DNA of 64,000 nt. Source: Altibacter sp. HG106. GTDB lineage: Bacteria; Bacteroidota; Bacteroidia; Flavobacteriales; Flavobacteriaceae. Positions 23,363-32,879 of the stretch are shown here, in pieces. Made by a program: the position numbers and the translations under genes. The notes below the pieces were generated by a model. It searched no databases and was not told the DNA's origin. It saw nothing but the letters and a program-made list of their open reading frames with translations. Location: NCBI RefSeq assembly GCF_028561755.1, contig NZ_JAQQTD010000003.1, forward strand, positions 62,001 through 126,000. Reading direction: 5' to 3'. Positions within the stretch are counted from its first letter, which is position 1. Each line of letters starts with the position of its first letter.

Positions 23363-24877
23363 ATGCCAATACCCATCGTAAATTCGATCGCTTCCTGGTT
23401 TTTAAAGAAACGATTCCATCAAATTGAATTGTTCCTTAAATACCCGAATGAAGTTCAGGAAGAGCTGCTGCTCGACCTACTTCACAAAGCGCGTAATACC
23501 GAATTGGGAAAGGAATATGATTTTGCTTCGATCGCCTCCTACAGCGAATATGCCCAGCGCTTACCTATCACTACCTACGAAGATAATGAAGCACGTATTG
23601 AACGGGCACGCCGTGGTGAAACCAATATCTTTTGGCCCAAACCCATCAAGTGGTTTGCGAAATCCAGTGGGACGACAAATAGCAAGAGTAAATTCATTCC
23701 AGTTAGTGAAGAATCGCTCGAAGACTGTCATTACGCTGCTAGTAAAGACCTGCTCTGCATGTATCTCAATAACAATCCCGAATCACAACTTTTTGTAGGA
23801 AAGGGCTTGCGATTAGGAGGTAGTAAAGAATTGTATCGCGAGAACGGTACCGTTTTTGGCGATCTATCGGCCATACTCATTGACAACATGCCGTTCTGGG
23901 CAGAGTATAGTAGCACACCAAAGAATGAGGTGTCGCTCATGGCCGACTGGGAAACGAAGATGCAGGCCATTGTGGAAGAGACCATGCGCGAAAATGTGAC
24001 CAGTCTTGCCGGAGTTCCCTCCTGGATGCTCGTACTGCTGAACAACGTACTGGAAACTAGTGGGAAGTCGAACTTGTTCGAGATATGGCCACATTTGGAA
24101 GTGTACTTTCATGGCGGCGTTAGCTTTGAGCCGTACATAGAGCAATATCAAAAGATTCTTCCCAAGGAAAGCTTTAAATATTATGAGATCTATAATGCTT
24201 CGGAAGGGTTCTTTGCTATTCAAGATCAAAATCACAGCAAAGAACTTTTGTTGATGCTGGACTACGGAATATTTTATGAATTCATTCCCATGACCCAATA
24301 TGGAACGGGTACTGAAAAAGTGATTCCGCTGAGCGAAGTAGAGATGGGTGTCAATTACGCCATCGTCATCACCACCAACGCCGGACTTTGGCGCTATCAG
24401 ATTGGAGACACCGTTCGCTTTACCTCTGTCAATCCGTATCGTATAAAAGTAACGGGACGCACCAAACACTTTATCAACGTCTTTGGGGAAGAACTAATTA
24501 TTGAAAATGCGGAGGCGGCTCTTCGGAAAGCCACCCAGTTAACCCATACCGAAATTGTGGATTACACCGCAGCGCCCATCTTTATGAAAGAACGTGAAAA
24601 AGGAGCACATGAGTGGATCATAGAATTCAAACATCCGCCTGAAGACTTTGCCTTCTTCTCAAAAGTGCTTGATAAAGCCTTGCAAGAGGTTAATAGTGAC
24701 TACGAAGCCAAACGCTTTAAAAACACGACGCTCAATGCGCCCACCATACACTGCGCCAGAACACGCCTATTCTACGATTGGATGAAGGATAAAGGGAAGT
24801 TAGGCGGACAACACAAGGTACCCCGACTGTCTAATTCTCGCAATTACCTGGAAGAGTTGTTATCGCTCAATCACTAA
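23363..24877 (+). CDS. GH3-family acyl-adenylating enzyme
   Basis: This 504-residue protein belongs to the GH3 auxin-responsive promoter family, acyl-amido synthetases of the ANL adenylating fold. It shows the ATP-binding loop SSGTTNSKSKFIPVS near residue 110, YNASEGFFAIQ in the middle, and YRIKVTGRTKHFINVFGEELI, the hinge before the C-terminal domain. Plant members join amino acids to jasmonate or auxin. The bacterial members, common in Bacteroidota, have no settled substrate. The length is typical and all motifs are intact. Confidence 0.9.
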   Translation: MPIPIVNSIASWFLKKRFHQIELFLKYPNEVQEELLLDLLHKARNTELGKEYDFASIASYSEYAQRLPITTYEDNEARIERARRGETNIFWPKPIKWFAKSSGTTNSKSKFIPVSEESLEDCHYAASKDLLCMYLNNNPESQLFVGKGLRLGGSKELYRENGTVFGDLSAILIDNMPFWAEYSSTPKNEVSLMADWETKMQAIVEETMRENVTSLAGVPSWMLVLLNNVLETSGKSNLFEIWPHLEVYFHGGVSFEPYIEQYQKILPKESFKYYEIYNASEGFFAIQDQNHSKELLLMLDYGIFYEFIPMTQYGTGTEKVIPLSEVEMGVNYAIVITTNAGLWRYQIGDTVRFTSVNPYRIKVTGRTKHFINVFGEELIIENAEAALRKATQLTHTEIVDYTAAPIFMKEREKGAHEWIIEFKHPPEDFAFFSKVLDKALQEVNSDYEAKRFKNTTLNAPTIHCARTRLFYDWMKDKGKLGGQHKVPRLSNSRNYLEELLSLNH

Positions 24878-24989
24878 CATCGACAGGCGACATAATTCAT
24901 CGATAATCTGCAAACCACTTTGTTAACGCGCCTTTACGAGGAATGCGGTTGTGTTTTTTATCGAATATTTTGGAGCTACATCTAAAAGT

Positions 24990-25021
24990 TTTGGTAGTCT
25001 TTTTCCTACGGACTAGATTTG
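24990..25021 (+). promoter_or_regulatory. -33/-7 promoter of the 59-residue lipoprotein
   Basis: TTTG at 24990-24993 and TAGATTTG at 25014-25021 are spaced by 20 bases, close to the Bacteroidota optimum. The ATG at 25050 follows 28 bases later. Confidence 0.65.
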
Positions 25022-25049
25022 AATCATCATTTAAACATTGGGGCTATAA

Positions 25050-25229
25050 ATGAAACATTTACGTTACATCGCAGTACTACTTATCACAGTAATGTCATTC
25101 ACTTCCTGTGCAACCACTTCAGAACTTTCTAAAGGAGAGATTGCCGGATATACCTTGAAGAACAAAAAGGAGTTAATGCACCAAAAAATTATGCGAACCT
25201 CGCAGGAAACTGTCATAGCGCACCCCTAA
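25050..25229 (+). CDS. Small lipoprotein (59 residues)
   Basis: The frame starts MKHLRYIAVLLITVMSFTSC, a clear lipoprotein signal with the lipobox cysteine at residue 20. It is followed by ATTSELSKGEIAGYTLKNKKELMHQK, a basic, polar mature part of about 40 residues. It fills the gap between the GH3 gene and clpX, and has a good promoter upstream and a terminator downstream. The combination makes it a likely real gene despite its size. No family is recognised. Confidence 0.65.
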   Translation: MKHLRYIAVLLITVMSFTSCATTSELSKGEIAGYTLKNKKELMHQKIMRTSQETVIAHP

Positions 25230-25256
25230 GACGCTTGATTTTATTTGTTTTGACCA

Positions 25257-25289
25257 TAAAAAACCCGGATCGTTGGATCCGGTTTTTTT
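25257..25289. terminator. Bidirectional terminator between the small lipoprotein and clpX
   Basis: CCGGATC/GATCCGG with a GTTG loop is flanked by A-rich sequence on the left and seven T on the right. It can end both the plus-strand lipoprotein unit and the minus-strand clpP-clpX unit. Confidence 0.85.
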
Positions 25290-25303
25290 AATAGGTATTC
25301 GGG

Positions 25304-26536
25304 TTAGGACACCGCTTTTAACTTCTTTATCGTTGATTTGTTCAGCTTCTGTTCGGCGTATTCTCTGGTCACCTTCAGTTTTTTCTCTTCCGTTCCCGGA
25401 AGTTCAAACATCGCATCGGTTAGAATCGCCTCACAAAGCGATCGCAATCCTCGGGCGCCCAGTTTGTACTCGATGGCTTGATCGACGATAAATGCTAACG
25501 CCTCTTCCGTAATGACGAAATCTATTTCATCCATCTCAAACAACTTGTGATATTGCTTGATGATAGCATTTTTAGGTTCGGTAAGAATGGCGCGTAATGT
25601 ACCTCTATCTAGGGGATTCATATACGACAGCACCGGCAAGCGACCGATGATTTCAGGAATCAATCCAAAATCCTTTAAGTCCTTCGGAATAATATAGCGC
25701 AACAAGTTCTCCCGATCGAGAGTATCTTCAGACTTTGAAGCACTAAATCCTACGGCTTGCATGTTCAGGCGCTTGGAAATGTGTCGATCGATGCCATCAA
25801 AAGCACCTCCGGCGATAAACAGTATGTTTTCGGTATTAACCTCTATAAATTTTTGATCTGGGTGCTTTCGGCCCCCTTTTGGCGGCACATTCACCGTAGT
25901 ACCCTCCAACAATTTTAATAAGGCTTGCTGCACGCCTTCTCCACTCACATCTCGCGTGATGGAAGGATTGTCGCTTTTACGAGCAATTTTATCGATCTCG
26001 TCAATAAACACGATTCCGTGCTGGGCCTTTTCCACATTATAATCGGCTGCCTGCAATAAACGCGTTAAAATACTTTCTACATCTTCACCCACATATCCGG
26101 CTTCTGTCAAAACCGTGGCATCCACAATGGCTAACGGAACGTTTAGCATACGCGCTACGGTCTTCGCCAACAAGGTCTTTCCGGTACCGGTTTGCCCCAC
26201 GACGATGATGTTACTTTTTTGGATGTCGATATCGTCATCCGACTTTGGCTGAAGCAATCGTTTGTAGTGATTGTACACCGCAACCGACATCACTTTTTTG
26301 GTATATTCCTGCCCAATGATATAATCGTCCAAAAAGGACTTGATCGCCTTGGGCTTTTTTAGCATTAATTCTTTACTGAGCTCACTGTTGGTAGAATGCA
26401 ATGCTTCCTCGACCACGATCCCATGGGCCTGTTCGATACAGCGATCGCAAATGTGGGCGTCCAATCCGGCAATAAGTAAATTGGTTTCCGCCTTTTTACG
26501 ACCACAAAATGAGCATTCTAATTCTTCTTTCGACAT
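25304..26536 (-). CDS. clpX: ATP-dependent Clp protease ATP-binding subunit ClpX
   Basis: ClpX unfolds tagged proteins and feeds them to ClpP. The 410-residue protein is full length. The N-terminal zinc-binding domain has Cys8, Cys11, Cys30 and Cys33. Walker A GQTGTGKT is at 114-121, Walker B is FIDEIDKIA, and the sensor region contains the RHISKRLN stretch and [10 protein letters not shown]. It lies 25 bases downstream of clpP and shares its transcript. The pore and ClpP-docking (LGF-like) region are in the normal place but were not analysed further. Confidence 0.97.
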   Translation of the reverse strand: MSKEELECSFCGRKKAETNLLIAGLDAHICDRCIEQAHGIVVEEALHSTNSELSKELMLKKPKAIKSFLDDYIIGQEYTKKVMSVAVYNHYKRLLQPKSDDDIDIQKSNIIVVGQTGTGKTLLAKTVARMLNVPLAIVDATVLTEAGYVGEDVESILTRLLQAADYNVEKAQHGIVFIDEIDKIARKSDNPSITRDVSGEGVQQALLKLLEGTTVNVPPKGGRKHPDQKFIEVNTENILFIAGGAFDGIDRHISKRLNMQAVGFSASKSEDTLDRENLLRYIIPKDLKDFGLIPEIIGRLPVLSYMNPLDRGTLRAILTEPKNAIIKQYHKLFEMDEIDFVITEEALAFIVDQAIEYKLGARGLRSLCEAILTDAMFELPGTEEKKLKVTREYAEQKLNKSTIKKLKAVS

Positions 26537-26561
26537 AGTATTTCTTTTTCAGCAATGAGGT

Positions 26562-27233
26562 TTACCGGGCCAGGATCTCGTCAATCATTCCGTATTCCTT
26601 TGCCTTTTCGGCTTTCATCCAATAATCTCGATCACTATCTTCATACACCTTTTCATAGGGTTGCCCGCTGTGTTTCGAGATGATCTTGTACAATTCTTCC
26701 TTTAAGGTGATGATCTCCCGTGCCGTGATTTCAATATCACTTGCCTGTCCCTGAGCTCCCCCTAGCGGTTGGTGAATCATGACGCGCGAATGTGTCAATC
26801 CGCTTCGCTTTCCTTTCTCGCCAGCGCACAAGAGCACGGCGCCCATGGAAGCAGCCATACCGGTACAAATGGTAGCTACGTCCGGCTTGATGAATTGCAT
26901 GGTGTCATAAATACCCAATCCGGCATACACACTACCTCCCGGTGAATTGATATAGATCTGGATGTCTTTCGACGCATCCGTACTTTCCAAAAATAGTAAT
27001 TGCGCCTGCACGATATTGGCTACCTGATCATTGATCCCGGTACCCAGAAAGATGATGCGATCCATCATTAAACGCGAAAATACATCCATGGCCACCGCAT
27101 TCATTTGGCGTTCTTCAATAATATTGGGCGTTAGTCCCACGGGATGCATACTGCTTATGATCTTGTCATAATAGGTGCTGCTGATTCCCTGATCTTTAAT
27201 AGCAAATTCTTTAAATTCTTTTCCGTAGTTCAT
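26562..27233 (-). CDS. clpP: ATP-dependent Clp protease proteolytic subunit ClpP
   Basis: This 223-residue serine protease has the catalytic serine in TGMAASMG (Ser129) and the histidine in HSRVMIHQP (His154), with the aspartate expected in the EDSDRDYWM region. An N-terminal extension of about 25 residues precedes the IIEERQ start of the mature fold; ClpP is usually cleaved there. It forms the barrel that degrades substrates delivered by ClpX. The order tig-clpP-clpX is conserved in many bacteria, with a terminator here between tig and clpP. Confidence 0.97.
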   Translation of the reverse strand: MNYGKEFKEFAIKDQGISSTYYDKIISSMHPVGLTPNIIEERQMNAVAMDVFSRLMMDRIIFLGTGINDQVANIVQAQLLFLESTDASKDIQIYINSPGGSVYAGLGIYDTMQFIKPDVATICTGMAASMGAVLLCAGEKGKRSGLTHSRVMIHQPLGGAQGQASDIEITAREIITLKEELYKIISKHSGQPYEKVYEDSDRDYWMKAEKAKEYGMIDEILAR

Positions 27234-27285
27234 ATAGGTATTTCTCCTTGATTGATGATTCTATTCGAATGTATTAAACAATAAC

Positions 27286-27318
27286 TAAAAAGGCGTTAAA
27301 TGTACCATTCAACGCCTT
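27286..27318 (-). terminator. Strong terminator between tig and clpP
   Basis: On the minus strand the stem AAGGCGTTGAATG/CATTTAACGCCTT (about 13 pairs, one G-U) with a three-base loop is followed by TTTTTAG. It would stop or attenuate tig transcripts before clpP, leaving clpP to a separate promoter or to read-through. Confidence 0.8.
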
Positions 27319-27341
27319 AAAGATAACCATTTATCGTTGAA

Positions 27342-28664
27342 TTACGCGTAGGCTTCCTTTACGAATTGATCGTAAGGAATCTCTTTGGTTTTTAGTTTCG
27401 CTTCTTCTTTAAAAAACGCCAAAAGCTTATTGGTATTGAGTTGTTCGGAAATGCGCTTCACTTCTTCTTGATTGCTCAAGATGCGCGCCGCAATTTGATT
27501 GACTTCTTCCTCGCTAGGATCGGTCTGTCCAAACTGGGCCATCTGCGCCTTGATCATGTTAGCGGCATAGGCCTTTAACTCTTCAAAGGTCACATTCAGT
27601 TCGTTCTCACTTCTAATCTTTCCTTCAATTAATTGATACCGTAATCCTTTTTCGCTACGCTCGTACTCGGCTTTTGCCTCATCTTCGGTCATCGGCTTTT
27701 CACCACTCACCTGAATCCAGCGTTGTAAGAACGCCCCGGGAAGTTCAAATTTGGTATTCTCTATCAGCGACTCTACCACATCATTCAATAGTTTTTGATC
27801 GCTCTGTTGCTCGAACTGACGCTCGGCATCTTCTTTAATTTTCTCACGAAGTTCGGCTTCCGAAGTAACGACTCCTTCTCCAAACAACTTGTCGAACAAC
27901 TCCTGATTCATTTCCGCCAGCTCACGAGCATTCACCTCTTCGATGGCGAGGTTCACTTCAATATCCAGCCCATGGGCCTCATCGTGTGAAACTCCTAAAT
28001 GACGCTGATTGTCGTGCTCATTTTTAAAGAGCCCTTTGGTTTTCAGGCTAAGGGTATCGCCTACCTTCGCGCCTAGAAGCGCTTCTTTTTGCTTTTTCCC
28101 TTGGATATCTTCCAGCGAAAAGGTGGCTTTATTATTTAGTTCCTTTTCTTCGGAAGTAAATGTTCCCGTGATCTCGTCTCCTTTTTCTACCGCTTTTTTG
28201 GCGATCAATTTTCCGTACTGCTTGCGAATGGTCTTTACTTGATTGTCGATCATCGCATCGTCTGCTACGATTTTATAGTGTGTGATGGCCTTTTTTCCTT
28301 TTACATCAACCTCAAAATCAGGCGCAAGTCCCAATTCGAAATCGAATGTAAAATCTTCCGCTTCCCAGTTGATATCCGCTTCATTCTTCGGAAGTGGATT
28401 TCCTAGTACGTCTAGTTTTTCTTCCGTTAAGAATTTCTGAAGTGAATCCTGTAGTATTTTATTTACCTCATCTACCAATACGGCCGTTCCGTACTTCTTT
28501 TTCACCATCCCCATAGGCACATGCCCTTTTCGGAATCCGGGAATATTGGCATTTTTTCGATAATCTTTTAAAATGCGATCTACTTTATCAAAGTAATCCT
28601 CCTTTGAAATTTCCACGGTAACCACCGCATTTAACGCATCGATGTCTTTTTTTGTAATGTTCAT
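27342..28664 (-). CDS. tig: Trigger factor
   Basis: Trigger factor is the ribosome-bound chaperone. The 440-residue protein has the ribosome-binding loop region IPGFRKGHVPMGMVKKKYG near residue 41, a degenerate FKBP-type domain around 150-245 (KGDEITGTFTSEE...GAKVGDTLSL) and a long helical C-terminal domain. Bacteroidota trigger factors have a diverged FKBP domain, and this one looks similar. The upstream promoter is recognisable. Confidence 0.92.
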   Translation of the reverse strand: MNITKKDIDALNAVVTVEISKEDYFDKVDRILKDYRKNANIPGFRKGHVPMGMVKKKYGTAVLVDEVNKILQDSLQKFLTEEKLDVLGNPLPKNEADINWEAEDFTFDFELGLAPDFEVDVKGKKAITHYKIVADDAMIDNQVKTIRKQYGKLIAKKAVEKGDEITGTFTSEEKELNNKATFSLEDIQGKKQKEALLGAKVGDTLSLKTKGLFKNEHDNQRHLGVSHDEAHGLDIEVNLAIEEVNARELAEMNQELFDKLFGEGVVTSEAELREKIKEDAERQFEQQSDQKLLNDVVESLIENTKFELPGAFLQRWIQVSGEKPMTEDEAKAEYERSEKGLRYQLIEGKIRSENELNVTFEELKAYAANMIKAQMAQFGQTDPSEEEVNQIAARILSNQEEVKRISEQLNTNKLLAFFKEEAKLKTKEIPYDQFVKEAYA

Positions 28665-28699
28665 TGGTTCTGAAAAATTATCCCTTTAAAATCGGACGG

Positions 28700-28730
28700 C
28701 AAAAGTACGATTTTTATACCAACTCGACAA
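28700..28730 (-). promoter_or_regulatory. -33/-7 promoter of tig
   Basis: On the minus strand TTG is followed after 20 bases by TACTTTTG, which lies 35 bases before the tig start. Spacing and sequence fit the Bacteroidota consensus. Confidence 0.6.
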
Positions 28731-28755
28731 CAATTATGAGTTGATGTTCAAGACC

Positions 28756-29100
28756 TTATTCTTCGGAACCGATAAGCGAATGGAGAATCGATTGTAAAAA
28801 CGAAAGCAAGAGGCTGAACAAGAGTGCCCACCAGAATCCGGCCACGCCAAAACCCTCTAAAAATGCATCGGCCATAAGGATTATGAGCGCGTTGATAACC
28901 AATAAAAAGAGCCCGAGGGTGATGATGGTCACCGGAAGGGTTAGAATGACGAGTATGGGCTTTACAATGAGGCGCAGTAAGGCAATGACTATAGCTACAA
29001 TCACTGCCGAAACATATCCTGCTACGGTAACTCCGGGTAGGATCTTAGCAAGAATAACAACAGCTACGGCTGTAAGCAATATTTTCAGAATGGTTTTCAT
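28756..29100 (-). CDS. Phage-holin-IV-like (YvlD) membrane protein
   Basis: This 114-residue protein has four membrane segments with short loops: KTILKILLTAVAVVILAKILPG, YVSAVIVAIVIALLRLIVKP, LVILTLPVTIITLGLFLLVINALIILMADAF and the C-terminal AGFWWALLFSLLLSFLQSIL. It fits the phage holin family 4/YvlD-like group, which despite the name is a chromosomal membrane protein family of unknown role. It ends in an acidic GSEE. It is followed by the tig promoter region and has a terminator on its upstream side. Confidence 0.82.
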   Translation of the reverse strand: MKTILKILLTAVAVVILAKILPGVTVAGYVSAVIVAIVIALLRLIVKPILVILTLPVTIITLGLFLLVINALIILMADAFLEGFGVAGFWWALLFSLLLSFLQSILHSLIGSEE

Positions 29101-29124
29101 ACGTTGGTTTTAAGTTCTAAGGTA

Positions 29125-29155
29125 CAAAAAAACCGCGCTTGAAGCGCGGTTTTTA
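29125..29155. terminator. Bidirectional terminator after the SGNH lipoprotein gene
   Basis: CCGCGC/GCGCGG with an AT-rich loop is flanked by A and T runs on either side. On the minus strand it ends the FadL-SGNH unit. Confidence 0.85.
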
Positions 29156-29178
29156 ATTACTGTTAAGGTCGTTTATCC

Positions 29179-30720
29179 CTAGTTATTGGCTGCCGTTACC
29201 GTGCCATAGTTTCCGATATTCACTTTCGGAATGGTAGCATTATAGGTATTGTTAATGGCGTCAATGATTAGGTTCGCTGTGTAGGCATAGCCACGGGGAG
29301 TAGGGTGTACTCCATCTAATGAAAATGCACCACCGGTTACGTATTGCGAGCTAAGCACTCCACCGTCGAAGGCAACACCGCCCTGAGCAACCTGTGCTAA
29401 AGCCGAACGCGCATCTACAAAGGCAAGTCCGTTTGCAGAAGCTAACCCTTGAATGGTCGCGTTATATGCCGCGGCCGCAGTTGCCACGCGCCCTTGTTCG
29501 GTAGCGGTAAGCACCAAACTATCTTCCAACGGAATCGAAACACCTACCACTCCAAGAGGGTTAGATGGGTCGGGAGTTGTTCCTAATACAGACGACGCCG
29601 GCAATACTACTAAATCATCAGCATTCGCCTGACGTAATTGTCCTAGTAAATTGGCCGTTGGGGCCGGTAAGTTGAAAGGAGGTCCTTGAAGGATTAGCGA
29701 AATATCAGTTAAATCATCATCAGCGATGATCGGGAAATTAACACCTTCAGAGAAGCTCACCATGCGTGCCGCTGCTTCTTCCGCAGAAATCACACCAACT
29801 CCTACCAATCCTGGAAGTACCTGAGAGTTATACAAGGCGAACTGTGCGTTCACCGTAGCTGCAGTGGTAGCATCCAAAGGAATGGATTGTACGGGTACCG
29901 TTGTAAAATACGGGATGGAGGTAACATCAGGGATATTAACCAGTGCTCCACCAGAGGCACCAGCAGATAAGGCAGCAACCTGCTCGCTGTACACGGATGC
30001 GAATACGTTGGGATCGGTAATATCATTACTTCCGTAGGTACTTGGGTCGAAGTTTCCGGTTTGGTCTACTCCAGATCCTCCGGAAGTAGCGTACCCTAAA
30101 ATATCATTATTTCCAATCCAAAGGGTAAAGAATGACGGACTCAATGATGCCGCATCTCCAATAATGGTCGAACTCGCACTGGTCGCGAATCGCGCGTAGT
30201 ATGGATTCGCCGCATCTGGCAATCCACCTACATTTCCATAACCGGGGGCCACCAAATGGAAACTCTTGGCTCCAGGTACTCCCATGTTATTATACGGCCC
30301 AGGGATGCTATTCCCTACATCGGTCGTTGGGTTTCCTTCTAAAAGAGTCGGACTCGGATTTCCGGAAGCATCAACCGATAGTACGAGACGATTGGGCTGA
30401 ATTTGCACGCCTCCCAATAACAACCCACCGAGGTTATCGGCCATAAGAGGCTGCGTAAAAGTTTCACTTCCCCCCGCCTTAGCAAACTGTTGTGCCATAA
30501 TGTTCGGGAATGAATTTTCTTGTCCTGTGATATATAAGGCACCGTCGGCATAGCCTGCAGTTAACGAGTTTCCAACTGCCACAAAGGTAGAAAGGTTGGC
30601 ATCTCCACTGCTGTAAAATCCGGCGTCTTCCACCGAATCTTCAAATTCTGGTTCACAACTAGCTAAAACCGCAATGGCTGCTAGTGCTATATATTTTACT
30701 GTATGTTTCATTTTTCTCAA
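29179..30720 (-). CDS. SGNH/GDSL hydrolase lipoprotein
   Basis: This 513-residue lipoprotein has a lipobox LASC with Cys22. The SGNH hydrolase blocks follow: block I FVAVGNSLTAGYADG with Ser52, block III LWIGNNDIL, and block V DGVHPTPRGYAYTANL with the Asp-His pair. The enzyme is probably an esterase or lipase anchored in the outer membrane. It is 12 bases downstream of a FadL-type channel gene, so it may process lipid substrates that enter by that route. A start at the ATG three codons in (30711) is also possible. The gap of about 150 residues between blocks I and III is long for this family. Confidence 0.87.
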   Translation of the reverse strand: MRKMKHTVKYIALAAIAVLASCEPEFEDSVEDAGFYSSGDANLSTFVAVGNSLTAGYADGALYITGQENSFPNIMAQQFAKAGGSETFTQPLMADNLGGLLLGGVQIQPNRLVLSVDASGNPSPTLLEGNPTTDVGNSIPGPYNNMGVPGAKSFHLVAPGYGNVGGLPDAANPYYARFATSASSTIIGDAASLSPSFFTLWIGNNDILGYATSGGSGVDQTGNFDPSTYGSNDITDPNVFASVYSEQVAALSAGASGGALVNIPDVTSIPYFTTVPVQSIPLDATTAATVNAQFALYNSQVLPGLVGVGVISAEEAAARMVSFSEGVNFPIIADDDLTDISLILQGPPFNLPAPTANLLGQLRQANADDLVVLPASSVLGTTPDPSNPLGVVGVSIPLEDSLVLTATEQGRVATAAAAYNATIQGLASANGLAFVDARSALAQVAQGGVAFDGGVLSSQYVTGGAFSLDGVHPTPRGYAYTANLIIDAINNTYNATIPKVNIGNYGTVTAANN

Positions 30721-30732
30721 TTTTTTTCTGAA

Positions 30733-31983
30733 TTACATTCTATACGTTACTCCAAGTCCAGGAATAAAAGCATTCGACTTGTACTTTCCTTCAAACGGTA
30801 CCACTTCTCCGTTTTCAGTATATCCTTCATAGGAAGCATCTACCTCTTTGAAATGAAGGTATAGGAAGGAGGCGTCAATTTGGAAGCGTTCTCCTACGTT
30901 AAACGTAAGACCTGCAGTATATCCATTACTATCGTTTCTGGGTGTTTCAGGCGCAAAGAATCCTTCTTGCACCGGACTCTCATCAAAGTAATAACCGGCA
31001 CGCAAGGTGAACATTTTAGTCGCTTCATACTGTAATCCGAAACGATAAGTGGAAGCGTTCTTGTAGTTTCTAGGATTGAAAGAATCTGGAATATTAGGAT
31101 CGGCGAAATCGATATCCAGAGAATCATACACATCCCAGAAAGCACGGTTGTAATCGAATGCAAACAACCACTTATCACAGAATTCGTACGACAGACCTAC
31201 GCTCAATTCGGCCGGTAACGGCAAGGAAGCATCAATCTGGGTATCGGCAAAAGGTGTTAAGGGAGAGTTTGGAATATTTTCAAAATCGGCATCGCCGCCT
31301 TCCGCTTCCAAAATAATTTCAGAACGGTAGTTAGCCCCTATTCGAAGGCGATCGGTTGGTGAAAACATGGCTCCCACCGACCAACCCCAGTTGCTCACTC
31401 CGGAAGCATCAATCGTTACTTCACTGCGATTTCCGTCGAGATCGGTTAAGGTTCGATTCAGATTACGGTTAAAGTTAACCGATCCTGTCACATAGATAGG
31501 ACCTCCACCCACACTAAAGTACTCGCTCAATTTGAACGACACAGTAGGTTGAATGTAAATGGCCTGAAGGTCGATATTGTTCACTAGGTGTGATCCAGCC
31601 CAATCATCTTCATACTCTACAGTACTACCATAAGGCGTATAAACACCAATACCAAAGGCCATCCAATCGGTAGCTTGGTAGGAAGCGTAAAAATAAAGTG
31701 GTGTCCCTACAGGACTGTCGGTACGAGCGAAAGCTCCAGTTTCTTCGTTTTGGTAAGCCACATTTGAGAATACACCGCTTACCCCGGCTGAAATACTCAA
31801 TTTATTTTCCAAGTACACCAATCCGGCTGGATTGAAGAACAAGGATTCACTGCTATTTACGACGGCTACTCCGGTGTGCCCCATCGCAAGCGCCTTTTGC
31901 CCTTGCAAGCTCACCCGGTATCCACCGGCATAGGTTACTGCAGCCGTTAAAAAGAAGGCAGCAACTAGTAAAACTTTCTTCAT
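30733..31983 (-). CDS. OmpP1/FadL/TodX-family outer membrane channel
   Basis: From the ATG at 31983 this is a 416-residue protein with a signal peptide (MKKVLLVAAFFLTAAVTYA). It starts GGYRVSLQGQKALAMGHTGVAVVNSSESLFFNPAGL, the plug signature of FadL-family barrels, which take up long-chain fatty acids or other hydrophobic molecules. The alternating strands and terminal aromatic region (FIPGLGVTYRM) fit a 14-strand barrel. A start four codons upstream (31995) is less likely. It is transcribed with the SGNH lipoprotein. Confidence 0.9.
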   Translation of the reverse strand: MKKVLLVAAFFLTAAVTYAGGYRVSLQGQKALAMGHTGVAVVNSSESLFFNPAGLVYLENKLSISAGVSGVFSNVAYQNEETGAFARTDSPVGTPLYFYASYQATDWMAFGIGVYTPYGSTVEYEDDWAGSHLVNNIDLQAIYIQPTVSFKLSEYFSVGGGPIYVTGSVNFNRNLNRTLTDLDGNRSEVTIDASGVSNWGWSVGAMFSPTDRLRIGANYRSEIILEAEGGDADFENIPNSPLTPFADTQIDASLPLPAELSVGLSYEFCDKWLFAFDYNRAFWDVYDSLDIDFADPNIPDSFNPRNYKNASTYRFGLQYEATKMFTLRAGYYFDESPVQEGFFAPETPRNDSNGYTAGLTFNVGERFQIDASFLYLHFKEVDASYEGYTENGEVVPFEGKYKSNAFIPGLGVTYRM

Positions 31984-32064
31984 AATTCGATTCATTTGGG
32001 TTCTGAAATTGTTAAAAATTATTGTTTTTTATTATTAAATTCTTGATATCAACCTACGTTAGCT

Positions 32065-32102
32065 TCAAAATTTTGACAACTTTTTATTATGTATGCATAA
32101 TA
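32065..32102. promoter_or_regulatory. Two palindromes upstream of the FadL-SGNH operon
   Basis: TCAAAATTTTGA (32065-32076) is a perfect 12-base palindrome, and TATTATG-TATG-CATAATA (32085-32102) is an inverted repeat with seven-base arms. Both lie between 82 and 120 bases upstream of the FadL start and could bind a dimeric regulator. No -7 match was seen nearby. Confidence 0.4.
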
Positions 32103-32115
32103 TCTCAATGCAATG

Positions 32116-32877
32116 TTATAAAAAATTAATAACATTTTGGTAAAATTCCTCAGGATTTTCAGCGTGTAGCCAATGCCCGGCATTTGAGATTTGAACGATC
32201 TTTGCCTTGGGAAAATGTTTGTGAATTAACACCTCATCCATGGGTTCAATATACCCTGATTTTGCCCCACCTAAAAACAGCGTTTTGCCCGAATACACCC
32301 GATCGTTCTCTAGCGCAATCCCAATGGCAGCAATTTCTTTCGTCAATACTGGAAGATTCATTCGTAGCCCTAACACGCCTTTCTCCTTCCAATACAAATT
32401 CTTCAATAAAAACTGACGCACCCCTTTTTCCGGAATATAACGGCTTAAGACAGTATCGGCAGCACCTCTGGAGGTTATTTCGGAAAAATTCAACTGCGAA
32501 AGCGCCTTTAAAATATCCTGGTGATGTTGCGGGTAGGCTTTTGGCGCAATGTCTGCCACCAGCAAGGCCTGAACTCGCTCAGGATTTAGGGTCGCGAATT
32601 CCATCGCTGTTTTTCCTCCCATGCTGTGTCCCAATAGAACACCATCATCTACCTTATGATGATCGAGGTAGGTGAGCAAGTCAGCCGCCATCACTTTGTA
32701 ACTGAACGCAGCTTGATGAAAGCTCCTTCCATGGTTTCGCTGGTCTACCAAGTGCACTTCATAACCGGCATCAGCAAATCGATTCCCCAAGGTTTTCCAA
32801 TTGTCACCCATTCCTAAAAATCCATGTAGGATAATCATGGGGGTACCGCTTCCTAATATCTGGGAATGTAATAGCAT
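32116..32877 (-). CDS. Alpha/beta hydrolase (YbfF-type esterase)
   Basis: This 253-residue protein has the HGFLGMGDNWK oxyanion-hole loop, the nucleophile elbow GHSMGGK with the serine near residue 94, and the catalytic histidine in NAGHWLHAENPE near the C-terminus. Sequence and length fit YbfF-like acyl-CoA thioesterases/esterases. The start is two bases after the end of pdxJ, so the two genes are co-transcribed. There is no signal peptide, so it is cytoplasmic. The substrate is unknown. Confidence 0.87.
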   Translation of the reverse strand: MLLHSQILGSGTPMIILHGFLGMGDNWKTLGNRFADAGYEVHLVDQRNHGRSFHQAAFSYKVMAADLLTYLDHHKVDDGVLLGHSMGGKTAMEFATLNPERVQALLVADIAPKAYPQHHQDILKALSQLNFSEITSRGAADTVLSRYIPEKGVRQFLLKNLYWKEKGVLGLRMNLPVLTKEIAAIGIALENDRVYSGKTLFLGGAKSGYIEPMDEVLIHKHFPKAKIVQISNAGHWLHAENPEEFYQNVINFL

Positions 32878-32879
32878 GG

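Noticed and set aside
28756-29100. Phage holin implied by the family name
   Set aside because: The family is chromosomal and widespread. The gene sits between housekeeping genes, with no lysin nearby.
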